Origin: Desulforhopalus vacuolatus | Lineage (GTDB): Bacteria; Desulfobacterota; Desulfobulbia; Desulfobulbales; Desulfocapsaceae | Length of the DNA: 64,000 nucleotides | NCBI RefSeq assembly: GCF_016918505.1 | Contig: NZ_JAFFPZ010000006.1 | Location: 62,001-126,000, forward strand | Direction: 5' to 3' | Part shown: one piece after another, positions 27,390 to 36,248 of the stretch | Layout of the letters: every line of letters starts with the position of its first letter | Numbering within the stretch: the first letter of the stretch is position 1 | The notes under the pieces: generated by a model | What the model saw: only the letters and a program-made list of their open reading frames with translations | Told to the model about the DNA's origin: nothing | The model's database searches: none | Position numbers and translations under genes: made by a program

Positions 27390-27974
27390 TACAGTTGCCA
27401 TGAGTTCTCATACCATTTCTATTAAGAAATACCCCGTTTTGTCTCCTGTTTATCCATTCATGGTTACAAACGACAAAAGGAACCACGAATAAACACGAAT
27501 TATTACTGAAAAAAACATAAGAGAATGCCCTTGTGGTTGAATTCGGTCTGTTCTCATGCTCCTGGTAAACCACGGAAGACACGGGATATTAGAGCGTAAA
27601 ACGCTCAACCCCGACTTTCGGATGACTCCCAAAGTTGATTCATACTCCTGGTGCAATGTACGGCTTAACTTCGGATACAAACATTTTCGTTTAATGTGTT
27701 GTCCCTGTTCGTGAAAATTCGTGTCCATTCGTGGTTGCAAACTGCAGAAGGAACCACGGATAAACACGAATTATTACTCATTCGTCATCGCCAAAAAAGA
27801 TGTCTACGCAGTCGCGTTTTCTGGTCAATACAAAGTGTAAATGGTATAATTTTAAAATATTTTTTAAAGTTTTTTGCCTTTATTCGGATGTTTAGAGCTT
27901 TCCTTTGGCAAAAAGTTTTTCGCTGTTCCGTCTTTTGCTTTTCCCTGTCTCCCGTCTCCTGTCTCCCCTCTCCT
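27390..27974. repeat. Mosaic repeat block with MITE-like ends
   Basis: 585 bases without a real gene. It begins with ATACCATTTCTATTAAG (27410) and contains two TTCGTGGTTRC modules (about 27463-27505 and 27712-27775). Its right-hand part, CGCCAAAAAAGATGTC ... TGTAAATGGTATA (27793-27847), recurs inverted at 48943-49000 and ends in the inverted form of ATACCATTTACA. From 27848 comes a TTTTTTAAAGTTTTTTGCC segment shared with the window end, then a CTCCCGTCTCCTGTCTCCC tandem. These repeats lie downstream of the atp terminator and of the amidase gene. Confidence 0.75.
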
Positions 27975-29861
27975 CTATTTTACAGCCTTAATACTTTGTG
28001 TGTAGGACTTTATACCGGAGGCAATTTCTTGTGCAAGGCTCTCAAGCCAGGCAGGGTTTGTCATGTTTTTAGAGTCTTTCCTGTTGGAGATAAAACCGGC
28101 CTCAATAAGGATGGCAGGCATCTTTGCCCCAATCAGTACAACAAAAGGTGCCTGTTTGACACCAAGATCTTTAATCGTTACCCCGCGCTTTTTTTCTCCC
28201 TCAATAACAGCCCGCTGCACTGTCTCAGCAAGACGCTTCGATTCTAAAATCTTCGAGTTCTTCATTATGTTGGAGAGGAGTTCCTGCAGATCATTCATCT
28301 GATGGGTGGTTGTGGCATTCTCTTTTGCCGCCACCCGCATTGCCTCGGGGTCCCGGGTCAGATTGAGATAGTACGTCTCTATGCCTGTTATACTGGCTGA
28401 TTCGTGAGCATTGACGTGCAGTGAGATGAAGAGATCGGCATCGGTGTGACCGTTGGTATTTGCCACCGCCGTGCGTTCCTCAAGTGGTATGAAGATGTCG
28501 TCACTGCGGGTGAGAATAACCTCACAGTTAAGCTCCTTTTCCAGAATTGGTGCCAGTTTTTTCGCCAGTTGGAGAACGATATCCTTCTCCTGAAGTCCAA
28601 AGGCCATGGCACCGGGATCTTTGCCACCGTGACCCGGGTCGATGATAATTTTTTTTATGCCGAGACCAAATTGCTGGGCGAGGGAGAAAACTGGTTTGCT
28701 GTGAAATCCTGCGGAGGAATATTCGTACATTCTCTTTTTTGTATCATGAAGAACGGGGATATTGACGGGGGGATTCCGGGCTTCTGCTGTTGTTTTGCCC
28801 TTTGCCGCAGCATATCTGATTTTGTGGTTGACCGGGTGGATGACCTGGATATTTTGTGCCGAGACTCCAGTCTCATCGGCCAGTCTGATATTTCCTGTCG
28901 GCACCTGGCGGGGAAGTTCAGTGGCCTTGCCGTGGACGTCGATGACCACCCGGTACGGATCAGGCAGGCTGAAGATATCATAGTCATCGATGGAGTCAAT
29001 ATCGAGTACCACCCGTACGGTGTCGGGTGTGAACTGGCCGGTGCGCACCTGGCGGAGCAGTCCATTTTTTATTGGTACAGGCCTGCGGTAGCGCGGTTCA
29101 ATATAGCTGTTGGCAAAGTCAATGACCAGGCGGGCGGGCTGTTGCGCTGTGGCTGGCAGGTTTCTGGTTCTGTAGTTCACAGGGTTGGTTCCGCTGATGA
29201 TCACCCGGGTGTAATTAGAGGAAGACCAATATTTTACCGGACGCATGGCGTTGAGCTGACTGCTGTCACCCCGGGGGCTGATCATTACCTGCGGCAGGGG
29301 GATGTCGAAGTCGAGGGAGAGTTGTTTCAACCGTGCCTCGGCACGGGGAATCATATCGCCTTGTGGATACTGCTCAACGATACGACGCAAATAATCACCT
29401 GCTTTTTTTGGGTCATGCTTCTGCTTCATATAAAGGTCTGAAAGGGCATAGCACGCATCGTCAGCGAGATTACTGGCAGAGAAAAGGCGAATAACATCTT
29501 TGTAGTAGGTGATAGTCTCTTTGAGATCTCTCTTTTTATGGAAGATGGTAAACATTTGTCGATGAACACGGGCAAGCATGAAGAGACATCGAGGGGCCAG
29601 GTCGGAGCGGGGATGGGAGAGATAGACCAGACGAAAGTTTCGCGCACCTCGCAGCCACTGCTCACGGGTTGTGCCGCCTTTGCTTTCTGACTGTAGTTGA
29701 TTGAGATAGAATCTGGCGTTTCGGTACTGTTCGTTGACATCACTCTCAGAGAGCGTTTCGCTGCTGGCAGAGGTCGCAGGCAGGAGAATACAGAGAATCA
29801 GCAGAACCGACACAAGGAATTTTCCAGCGAAAAAAAGGATTGAAAAAAGGCATCGCAGCAT
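27975..29861 (-). CDS. N-acetylmuramoyl-L-alanine amidase (AMIN plus Amidase_3)
   Basis: 628 residues. A signal peptide (MLRCLFSILFFAGKFLVSVL...) leads to a TPR-like helical region (about 50-190; NLADDACYALSDLYMKQKHD). An AMIN domain (about 205-315; RVVLDIDSIDDYDIFSLPD) targets the protein to the septum or peptidoglycan. The C-terminal zinc amidase has IIIDPGHGGKDPGA, a conserved Glu after TRSDD..., FISLHVNAH and ILIEAGFISN. It is an AmiC-type periplasmic hydrolase that cleaves the lactyl-amide bond during cell separation. The N-terminal TPR-like part is longer than in E. coli AmiC. Confidence 0.93.
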   Translation of the reverse strand: MLRCLFSILFFAGKFLVSVLLILCILLPATSASSETLSESDVNEQYRNARFYLNQLQSESKGGTTREQWLRGARNFRLVYLSHPRSDLAPRCLFMLARVHRQMFTIFHKKRDLKETITYYKDVIRLFSASNLADDACYALSDLYMKQKHDPKKAGDYLRRIVEQYPQGDMIPRAEARLKQLSLDFDIPLPQVMISPRGDSSQLNAMRPVKYWSSSNYTRVIISGTNPVNYRTRNLPATAQQPARLVIDFANSYIEPRYRRPVPIKNGLLRQVRTGQFTPDTVRVVLDIDSIDDYDIFSLPDPYRVVIDVHGKATELPRQVPTGNIRLADETGVSAQNIQVIHPVNHKIRYAAAKGKTTAEARNPPVNIPVLHDTKKRMYEYSSAGFHSKPVFSLAQQFGLGIKKIIIDPGHGGKDPGAMAFGLQEKDIVLQLAKKLAPILEKELNCEVILTRSDDIFIPLEERTAVANTNGHTDADLFISLHVNAHESASITGIETYYLNLTRDPEAMRVAAKENATTTHQMNDLQELLSNIMKNSKILESKRLAETVQRAVIEGEKKRGVTIKDLGVKQAPFVVLIGAKMPAILIEAGFISNRKDSKNMTNPAWLESLAQEIASGIKSYTQSIKAVK

Positions 29862-29979
29862 GAGTATTCAAAAGAAAGAGGAAGAGATGCAGGAATCAAT
29901 ACATTATACGGGAGACCGGGGACAGCGTAAAGAAAGAAACGCCCGGTTGGTGTGATGTGAGAAAGGTTTCTTTCCCTCT

Positions 29980-32637
29980 TCACAGCCCTTTGTTGTATGC
30001 CTCCTTCAGGGCGTAGAGAGTGTTGAGTGCATCCCGCGGTGTGCAGGAATCAGGGTCGAGCCCGGCGAGAATTTTCAACGCCGGGTTGGGCGGTGGCAGA
30101 AAAAGAGATGGCTGGGTCGGGTGTCTGGTCTTTTTTTGTGCCTCTGCTTTCCCGGAGTCACCTGCTCCTCTTGATACGGCGGCGAAGTTGCCCTGTTCGA
30201 TGGCTGTTAAAATCCTGCCAGCCCGGGCCACTGTCTGTGGTGGTACTCCGGCGAGGGCTGCCACCTGTATTCCGTAGCTGCGGCTTGTGCCCCCTTTGAC
30301 CAGCTTGTGCAGGAAAATGATATTGCCCTGCCATTCCCGTATGCCTACGGAGTAGTTTCGTACCCGCGGGTGGGTAAGGGCAAGGTCGGTGAGTTCGTGA
30401 TAGTGGGTGGCGAAGAGAGTCTTCACACCACGGCCATTCTTCTCCACCAGTTCTTCGGCCACGGCCCAGGCAATGGAGAGGCCGTCGTAAGTGGACGTGC
30501 CCCGGCCGATCTCGTCAAGGATGACAAGGCTCTTCTCCGTCGTGTTGTTGAGAATGTTGGCTGTCTCGCTCATTTCGACCATGAAAGTGGATTGTCCTTC
30601 ACGCAGATTGTCCATCGCTCCAACACGGGTGAAGATACGGTCTACGATGCCGATCTGCGCTTTCTCTGCGGGAACATAGCAGCCCATCTGAGCCATCAGC
30701 ACTATGAGGGCAGTCTGACGCAGGATTGTTGATTTCCCGGCCATGTTGGGACCGGTAATGATGTGTACTTCGTCGCTCTGCTGGTTGAGGAGGATGTCGT
30801 TGGGGACAAACTGGCCGGTGGGGAGCATGAGTTCAATGACTGGATGTCGGCCCTCAATAATGCAAATCTCATCACTGTCTTCCACCATCGGCCGCCGGTA
30901 GTTGTTGCGATGGGCTGTCTCAGCGTGAGAGAGGAGAACGTCGAGGCGGGCAAGCAGGGCAGCGGTATGAAGAATGCGAGAACTGGCAGCTGCCAAATTC
31001 TGGCGAATTTCAAGAAAAAGTTGATATTCAAGCTCTACACTGCGGTCCTGTGCGCTGAGCACACGGGTTTCAAACTCCTTCAACTCATCAGTGATGAAAC
31101 GTTCAGCGTTGACCAGTGTCTGTTTCCGAATGTAGTGGGGCGGGACCTTTGCCGCATGGAGGTGACTTACTTCAATGAAATAGCCGAATACCTTGTTGTA
31201 ACCAATCTTCAGTCTGGGGATGCCAGTGGCCTGGCGCTCTTTATTTTCCAGATCGAGAATAAGCTTTTTGCCGTCGTGCAACAGGGTGTTGAGTTCGTCG
31301 AGTTCGGCATTGTAACCGGCGGCGATGAGCCGTCCCTCGCGCAGAGTAATGGGGGCGTCTTCGCTAATGGCGTTTTCCAGCAGCTGGTGCAGATCGGTGA
31401 GCGGATCCATCTCCTCACGGAGAGAGATGAGTTTTCGGGTATCACAGGGGGCAAGGGCTGTGATCACTTCCGGCAGCGCCGCAAGCGAGCTTTTGATGGC
31501 AAGCATATCCCGGGCATTTCCAGAACCAAGGATCATCCGTGAATTGAGGCGTTCAAGGTCATATACCTCCCCGAGCAGCTCGCGAAGGTGTTCCCGTGCC
31601 GGAGAATTATTGAAGAACCAGGTAAGGGCATCAAGGCGGTCGTGGATCTGGTTGCGGTTCTGCAGCGGGAAGAGCAGGTTGTGCTTGAGCAGCCGTGCCC
31701 CCATGGGGGTGACGGTGTGGTCGAGTACGGCGAGGAGAGAGCCCTGACGATTGCCTCCCGCGATAGTCTTGGTGAGTTCAAGGTTGCGGCGGGAAGAGTC
31801 GTCGATATGCAGGATTGTTTTGGTCTCTATGGGGGAGAGCCGTTCGATATGAGCAACCGAGGCCTTTTGGGTCTCTTTGACATACTGCAGCAGAGCTCCG
31901 GCGGCGCACAGCCCTGCCTTGAAGCTGCCGCAGCCAAAGCCGTCAAGGTTGAGGACGTTGAAGTGGGTCAGCAGCAGTTCCTTTGCACTGTCAAAGTGGA
32001 AATGGTCGGCGTTGCAGTGGGTATAACAGATATCGGGAAGCCGTTTCCTCAGGCTCTCCTGCAGAGCTGTATCTTCCTCCGAGAAGAGAATTTCCGAGGG
32101 AGTAAAACGGTTGAGCAGGTCAAGAGTTTCACTGGAGATTGTCTCGTCGCCGGATGTCTCCGAGACCAGGAATTCACCGGTGCTGACATCCAGCAGGCTC
32201 ACTCCACAGCTGTCGTTACTGTTCCAGAGAGCACATACGTAGTTGTTGCTGCGTTCGTCGAGCAGAGTGTCGTCGGTGACCACACCCGGCGTGACTATGC
32301 GGACCACTTCGCGGCGGACTATTCCCTTTGCCTCGGCGGGGTCCTCCACCTGCTCGCAGATCGCCACCCTGCGTCCTGCTGCAATCAGTTTTGGCAGGTA
32401 GGTCTGTACCGCGTGATAGGGAATGCCGCACATCGGCACCTGTACTGCGTCCGTCTTCTTATTGCGCGAGGTGAGGGTGATTCCGAGGATGCGGCTGGCC
32501 TCAATGGCATCGTCGAAGAACATCTCGTAAAAATCGCCCATGCGGTAGAAGAGGATGGCATCGTTATGTGCCTCCTTGATTTCCAGGTACTGCTTGAGCA
32601 TGGGAGTGATCTTTTTTACTTTACTTTCTTTGCTCAT
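29980..32637 (-). CDS. mutS: DNA mismatch repair protein MutS
   Basis: 885 residues. The mismatch-recognition motif is in FYRMGDFYEMFFDDA, Walker A in TGPNMAGKSTILRQTAL, Walker B in LVILDEIGRGTSTYDGLSIAWA, and a final IVEL-like tail helix is present. It binds mismatches and recruits MutL. The ATG overlaps the stop of the HIT gene (ATGA), so it is translationally coupled. MutL is not in this window. Confidence 0.97.
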   Translation of the reverse strand: MSKESKVKKITPMLKQYLEIKEAHNDAILFYRMGDFYEMFFDDAIEASRILGITLTSRNKKTDAVQVPMCGIPYHAVQTYLPKLIAAGRRVAICEQVEDPAEAKGIVRREVVRIVTPGVVTDDTLLDERSNNYVCALWNSNDSCGVSLLDVSTGEFLVSETSGDETISSETLDLLNRFTPSEILFSEEDTALQESLRKRLPDICYTHCNADHFHFDSAKELLLTHFNVLNLDGFGCGSFKAGLCAAGALLQYVKETQKASVAHIERLSPIETKTILHIDDSSRRNLELTKTIAGGNRQGSLLAVLDHTVTPMGARLLKHNLLFPLQNRNQIHDRLDALTWFFNNSPAREHLRELLGEVYDLERLNSRMILGSGNARDMLAIKSSLAALPEVITALAPCDTRKLISLREEMDPLTDLHQLLENAISEDAPITLREGRLIAAGYNAELDELNTLLHDGKKLILDLENKERQATGIPRLKIGYNKVFGYFIEVSHLHAAKVPPHYIRKQTLVNAERFITDELKEFETRVLSAQDRSVELEYQLFLEIRQNLAAASSRILHTAALLARLDVLLSHAETAHRNNYRRPMVEDSDEICIIEGRHPVIELMLPTGQFVPNDILLNQQSDEVHIITGPNMAGKSTILRQTALIVLMAQMGCYVPAEKAQIGIVDRIFTRVGAMDNLREGQSTFMVEMSETANILNNTTEKSLVILDEIGRGTSTYDGLSIAWAVAEELVEKNGRGVKTLFATHYHELTDLALTHPRVRNYSVGIREWQGNIIFLHKLVKGGTSRSYGIQVAALAGVPPQTVARAGRILTAIEQGNFAAVSRGAGDSGKAEAQKKTRHPTQPSLFLPPPNPALKILAGLDPDSCTPRDALNTLYALKEAYNKGL

Positions 32638-33146
32638 CGTTGCGGGTGTCTGATCTGGAAAAGTTCGCGGAAAGCGGGAACGAGCTGGTCGAAGGTGTGG
32701 GCAATATGAACGGGAATGGTACGAATTTCGTTGACCACGGTCATGAAATTGTGGTCGCCCTCCCAGCGTGGCACGATATGAAAGTGAAGGTGAGAGGCGA
32801 TTCCCGCACCGGCCACTTCACCAAGGTTACAGCCGATATTAAGGCCATCGCAGTGCAGCTCACCGCGAAGAATAGAGGAACTGACCTGGAGAAGTTCCAT
32901 AATTGTCTCGTTCTCCTGTGAAGAGAGTTCAGTGATATCGGCAATATGGCGTGCGGGGGCAATGAGCAGATGGCCGTTGGCGTAGGGAAAACGGTTCAGG
33001 AGGATGACGGCATGGCTGTCCCGATAGAGCAGGAGATGTTCCTTACTGTCGCTGCCCTCAGTGGGTGGCTCGAAGATGCAGTAATCGTATTTTTCTTCAC
33101 GGCCGAGGACATGTTCCTCGCGCCACGGATTCCAGAGATTTTTCAT
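32634..33146 (-). CDS. HIT-family nucleotide hydrolase/phosphorylase
   Basis: 170 residues from ATG 33146 (MKNLWNPWREEHVLGREEK). A longer frame uses a TTG at 33191 inside the upstream gene and is rejected. The histidine triad ASHLHFHIVPRW and LNRFPYANGHLLIAPARH are typical of the Ap4A-phosphorylase-like HIT branch, as is the NLWNPWR start. It probably cleaves dinucleoside polyphosphates. It sits between the phosphodiesterase and mutS, contiguous with both. Confidence 0.9.
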   Translation of the reverse strand: MKNLWNPWREEHVLGREEKYDYCIFEPPTEGSDSKEHLLLYRDSHAVILLNRFPYANGHLLIAPARHIADITELSSQENETIMELLQVSSSILRGELHCDGLNIGCNLGEVAGAGIASHLHFHIVPRWEGDHNFMTVVNEIRTIPVHIAHTFDQLVPAFRELFQIRHPQR

Positions 33147-33150
33147 AGTA

Positions 33151-33636
33151 TCAGAGTTGATGGATTTTTCCGCGAACGGAGTTGTTGTCAATGGTCAGGA
33201 TTGCATAGGTCCCTGGTCCGCCCCAGCGGCTTACCGCCTGGAAGCTGCCCGGGTTGACCAGCAGCACCGGACCGTAGTTGTAACAGACTGGCAGATGGGT
33301 GTGTCCAAAAATTATGCAGTCGGCATCCGGAAATGCCTCAAAAACACGGTCTTCAATATTTGTGCGGCTGCCTGCACCATGGGTAAGGCCTATTGTTATC
33401 CCTTCGAGTTCAACAAGGCGTTTTTCGGGCAGTGTTTTCCAGGTCTCAAAATTGCACATATTTCCACTTACGGCATAAACCTTTTTATTGGCAAAGGGCT
33501 CAAGGACAGAGAGGTCAGTGAGATCTCCAGCATGGAAGATTACTTCACAGTCGCTGAAGGCTTTTATACAATTGCGCAGATAATTTTTATCCGGCTGGCA
33601 GAGATGGGTATCAGAGAGAACACCTGCTTTAATCAT
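33151..33636 (-). CDS. YfcE/MJ0936-type metallophosphodiesterase
   Basis: 161 residues from ATG 33636; a TTG two codons earlier is possible. The calcineurin-like metal ligands are seen in VLSDTHLC, IFHAGDLTD, AVSGNMCN, LTHGAGSR and IFGHTHLPV, in family order. It is a small Mn-dependent phosphodiesterase of unknown cellular substrate, first gene of the phosphodiesterase-HIT-mutS-amidase run. Confidence 0.9.
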   Translation of the reverse strand: MIKAGVLSDTHLCQPDKNYLRNCIKAFSDCEVIFHAGDLTDLSVLEPFANKKVYAVSGNMCNFETWKTLPEKRLVELEGITIGLTHGAGSRTNIEDRVFEAFPDADCIIFGHTHLPVCYNYGPVLLVNPGSFQAVSRWGGPGTYAILTIDNNSVRGKIHQL

Positions 33637-33963
33637 AGTCAACCTGTGACGGGGGGAAGAGTGCGTAAATACGGAGAAGAGAGCACGATACTGGAATTCA
33701 CCGCTTAAAATAATAACAACGTGCAGTATACCAGCAGTGGTGAAAAAAGGGAGTAGGCAGGGGATAAAAAAGGGAGACGAACGTCCTTCCCTGTTTAATT
33801 TGTGCCATGAAGTTGTACAGAAGCAGCATTCTCCACATCTTGAAGGGAGATAGGGTTGCAGGCTGACGGGGGTTTCCTGTATAATATTTTTCTTTATATG
33901 TCCAAAACGGGCAAATAACAGGGAAAACCCTGATTTAACGATATTTTACAGGCTGGAGGAAAT
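33637..33963 (+). other. Divergent intergenic region before efp
   Basis: 327 bases between the leftward phosphodiesterase and the rightward efp. It contains the efp promoter at 33856. No gene or repeat of the known families is seen. Confidence 0.5.
33856..33885 (+). promoter_or_regulatory. Sigma-70-type promoter of efp
   Basis: TTGCAG at 33856-33861, an 18-base spacer and TATAAT at 33880-33885, 79 bases before the efp ATG. Confidence 0.65.
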
Positions 33964-34527
33964 ATGTACACTGCTTCTGATTTACGCAAGGGCTTGAAGG
34001 TGCAGATTGATGGTGCCCCTTACATTGTTATTGATTTTGAATTTTCCAAACCGGGAAAGGGCCAGTCGCTCTACCGGTGTAAGATGCGTAATATGATCAC
34101 TGGCAATCAGCTGGTGCAGACCTATCGTTCCAATGATAAATTTGACGAAGCGGGTCTTGAAGAGTCAACGATGCAGTATCTTTACAATCAGGGTGATGAG
34201 TTTCATTTTATGAACACTGAAACCTACGATCAGATAATGCTTACCGCTGAGCAGATCGGGGATAATATCCACTTCCTCCTTGATAATATGGAAGTAGAGA
34301 TGCTTTTTTTCAACGATCAGGCTATTGACATCTCGCTGCCCATTTTTGTTGACCTCGCTGTTACTCAGGCGGATCCCTGGGTCAAGGGCGATACGTCAGG
34401 AACCGACACCAAGCCGGTGACTCTGGAGACGGGGTATGAATTACAGGTCCCGCCTTTTGTTGAAGAGGGTGACAGGCTGCAGATTGATACCCGTACCGGG
34501 GCATACGTCACCCGGGTAAAAGAGTGA
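33964..34527 (+). CDS. efp: Translation elongation factor P
   Basis: 187 residues. The three-domain EF-P fold is complete, with the modified-loop FSKPGKGQSLYRCKMRN; the modifiable lysine is K32, followed by Gly as in beta-lysylated EF-Ps. The C-terminal DTRTGAYVTRVKE is conserved. It rescues ribosomes stalled at polyproline. A GGAGG SD precedes the ATG. The next gene is the lysyltransferase that modifies it. Confidence 0.97.
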   Translation: MYTASDLRKGLKVQIDGAPYIVIDFEFSKPGKGQSLYRCKMRNMITGNQLVQTYRSNDKFDEAGLEESTMQYLYNQGDEFHFMNTETYDQIMLTAEQIGDNIHFLLDNMEVEMLFFNDQAIDISLPIFVDLAVTQADPWVKGDTSGTDTKPVTLETGYELQVPPFVEEGDRLQIDTRTGAYVTRVKE

Positions 34528-34536
34528 TGCTTTCCC

Positions 34537-35427
34537 ATGATTAACCTGCAGAGGCTGCACACCCGTGCGGCCTTTTTTCGTGTCCTGCGCTCTTTCTTTT
34601 ATCAACACGACTTCCTTGAAGCAGATACTCCGGTACGCCAGCCGGTGCTCATCCCCGAAACCAACATCCAGCCCCCTGCTTCTGAGGATTGGCTCCTCCA
34701 GGCATCGCCTGAACTCTGTATGAAGCGGCTGCTCGCTCTTGGCGCGGAACGGATTTTTCAGATCTGCCCCTGTTTCCGCAGGGGTGAGCGTGGCCGACTG
34801 CACAGTGAGGAATTTCTTATGCTCGAATGGTATCGGCGTGAAGCCGACTATCATCAGCTGATGCGTGACTGTGAAGAGTTAATTCGCACTGTTTCCAGGG
34901 GCCTTCCGGAGACAGACTGTTTCGCGGGGATAGATCTTTCCGGCCGATGGCCGCAACTTACGGTGGCGGAGGCCTTTGGTCGCTTTTCCCCTGTACCGCT
35001 TGAGCAGGCGCTGGAGGATGATTCTTTTGATGAGGTTCTGGTGGAGTACATCGAACCGCAGCTTGGTCTGCAACAGCCGTGTTTTCTTTGTGACTATCCT
35101 GCGGAGATGGCTTCGCTTGCCCGACGAAGTCCGGCTGATCTTCAGGTAGCGGAGCGCTTTGAGCTCTATATTCGAGGAGTTGAGGTGGCCAACGGCTTCT
35201 CTGAACTCGCCGACGCGCAGGAACAGCGGCAGCGCTTTACGCAGGAAATTGAACACATTAAGGCACAATGGGGACGACGGGCAGCAATGCCGGAGCAGTT
35301 CCTCGCTGCCCTGCCCGCCATGGGCGAGGCCGCAGGTATTGCTCTCGGGGTGGATCGTCTGTTGATGCTGGCGCTCAATAAAACTGCACTTGAAGACGTT
35401 CAGACTTTTTCCGCAGAGGATTTGTGA
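34537..35427 (+). CDS. epmA: EF-P beta-lysine ligase EpmA (PoxA/GenX)
   Basis: 296 residues, equal to a class II lysyl-tRNA synthetase catalytic core without the anticodon domain. The motifs LEADTPVRQPVLIPETNI, LQASPELCMKRLLA, IFQICPCFRRGERG, HSEEFLMLEWYR and GIALGVDRLLML are EpmA-like. It attaches (R)-beta-lysine to the EF-P lysine. It starts 9 bp after efp. The aminomutase EpmB that makes beta-lysine is not in the window. Confidence 0.92.
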   Translation: MINLQRLHTRAAFFRVLRSFFYQHDFLEADTPVRQPVLIPETNIQPPASEDWLLQASPELCMKRLLALGAERIFQICPCFRRGERGRLHSEEFLMLEWYRREADYHQLMRDCEELIRTVSRGLPETDCFAGIDLSGRWPQLTVAEAFGRFSPVPLEQALEDDSFDEVLVEYIEPQLGLQQPCFLCDYPAEMASLARRSPADLQVAERFELYIRGVEVANGFSELADAQEQRQRFTQEIEHIKAQWGRRAAMPEQFLAALPAMGEAAGIALGVDRLLMLALNKTALEDVQTFSAEDL

Positions 35428-35656
35428 TTCAAAAGGAAAAGGACGGAAGAAGGGAGACGGGAGAAAGGGAGACGGGAGAAAGGGAAAAGCGGTAAGACAG
35501 TTTTTTTACCGCGAAGAACACGAAGGAACGCGAAGGAAAGCAAAAGCATTTGAGAATAAAGAGTTTGTAATTTAAAGCGGGCAGAACAGAAGAAAGGCGG
35601 AAGAAGGTAAAAAATCTTTCCGCTTTTTGAGAAGTTACAAAATATAAGGAGCAACC
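35428..35656. repeat. Mosaic repeat: 7-nt tandem, CCGCGAAGAACACGAAG module
   Basis: AAGGGAGACGGGAGAAAGGG tandem at about 35452-35490, then TTTTTTTACCGCGAAGAACA at about 35503-35522 and AGCATTTGAGAATAAAGAGT. The module order matches that seen near 54780 and 57530. Confidence 0.7.
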
Positions 35657-36121
35657 ATGCACGATAAAGAAAATGACAATGGAGCAAAGGCTGAAATTGA
35701 TGCGGTAATCCGCGCAAGTGTGGTGATGCGCCTCGCTGTCGTGGATGGTGACAGACCCTGGCTTGTCCCCCTCTGTTTCGGCTATGACGGAGAAAAGCTC
35801 TATTTTCACAGCTCCAGTCGTAAGGGGCGCAAGCAGGTGATTCTGGAAAAAAACGGCCGGGTCTGTTTTGAATTTGAAGACGGCGTGCAGGTGAAAGCGG
35901 CAGAGAAGCCCTGTAACTGGTCGTTTTCCTTTCGCACGGTTATTGGTGAGGGGGTAGCCCGCGAATTGACGGATGATGAGGCAAAACGCGCCGCGCTTAC
36001 CTGTATCATCAGTCAGTATGCAGAGGAAAAATGGGCTCCCGCCTCTCTTTCGCTCAAGGGAGTGCAGGTGTGGGAGATAGATATTGAGGAGATCAGCCGC
36101 AGATATAAGAAGCAGGAGTAG
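35657..36121 (+). CDS. Pyridoxamine 5'-phosphate oxidase-like flavoprotein
   Basis: 154 residues. The FMN-binding split barrel shows VVMRLAVVDGDRPWLVPLCFGYDGEKLYFHSS and NGRVCFEFE, typical of the PPOX/NimA-like group. The VIGEGVARELTDDEAKRAAL segment is usual in this branch. It probably binds FMN and reduces small organic substrates; it is unlikely to be the vitamin B6 PdxH. An AAGGAGC SD lies 6 bases before the ATG. A hairpin terminator follows. Confidence 0.82.
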   Translation: MHDKENDNGAKAEIDAVIRASVVMRLAVVDGDRPWLVPLCFGYDGEKLYFHSSSRKGRKQVILEKNGRVCFEFEDGVQVKAAEKPCNWSFSFRTVIGEGVARELTDDEAKRAALTCIISQYAEEKWAPASLSLKGVQVWEIDIEEISRRYKKQE

Positions 36122-36141
36122 AACGCCAGAAAATTACATAA

Positions 36142-36186
36142 AAAAACCCTCAATGCAGTTTGCTCTAAGCAAACTGTATTGAGGGA
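36142..36186. terminator. Intrinsic hairpin between PPOX and SulP genes
   Basis: CCCTCAATGCAGTTTGCT, loop CTA, AGCAAACTGTATTGAGGG: an 18-bp stem with one mismatch. The A-run on its left gives a T-run on the minus strand, so it fits termination of the leftward SulP gene best. Confidence 0.75.
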
Positions 36187-36189
36187 AAA

Positions 36190-36236
36190 GTATACGGGTA
36201 CCTTGAATAACGAGCTGTTTCAAGCTACCCGTATAA
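36190..36236. repeat. GGGTACCTTGAATAAC palindromic repeat
   Basis: TATACGGGTACCTTGA pairs with TCAAGCTACCCGTATA, a 15-bp imperfect stem around the loop ATAACGAGCTGTT. It shares GGGTACCTTGAATAAC exactly with 5566-5583 (minus). Confidence 0.75.
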
Positions 36237-36248
36237 CAACCCGCAGCT

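Noticed and set aside
33147-33191. A 15-residue longer HIT protein using a TTG start
   Set aside because: It would overlap the phosphodiesterase gene; ATG 33146 gives the normal NLWNPWR family start.
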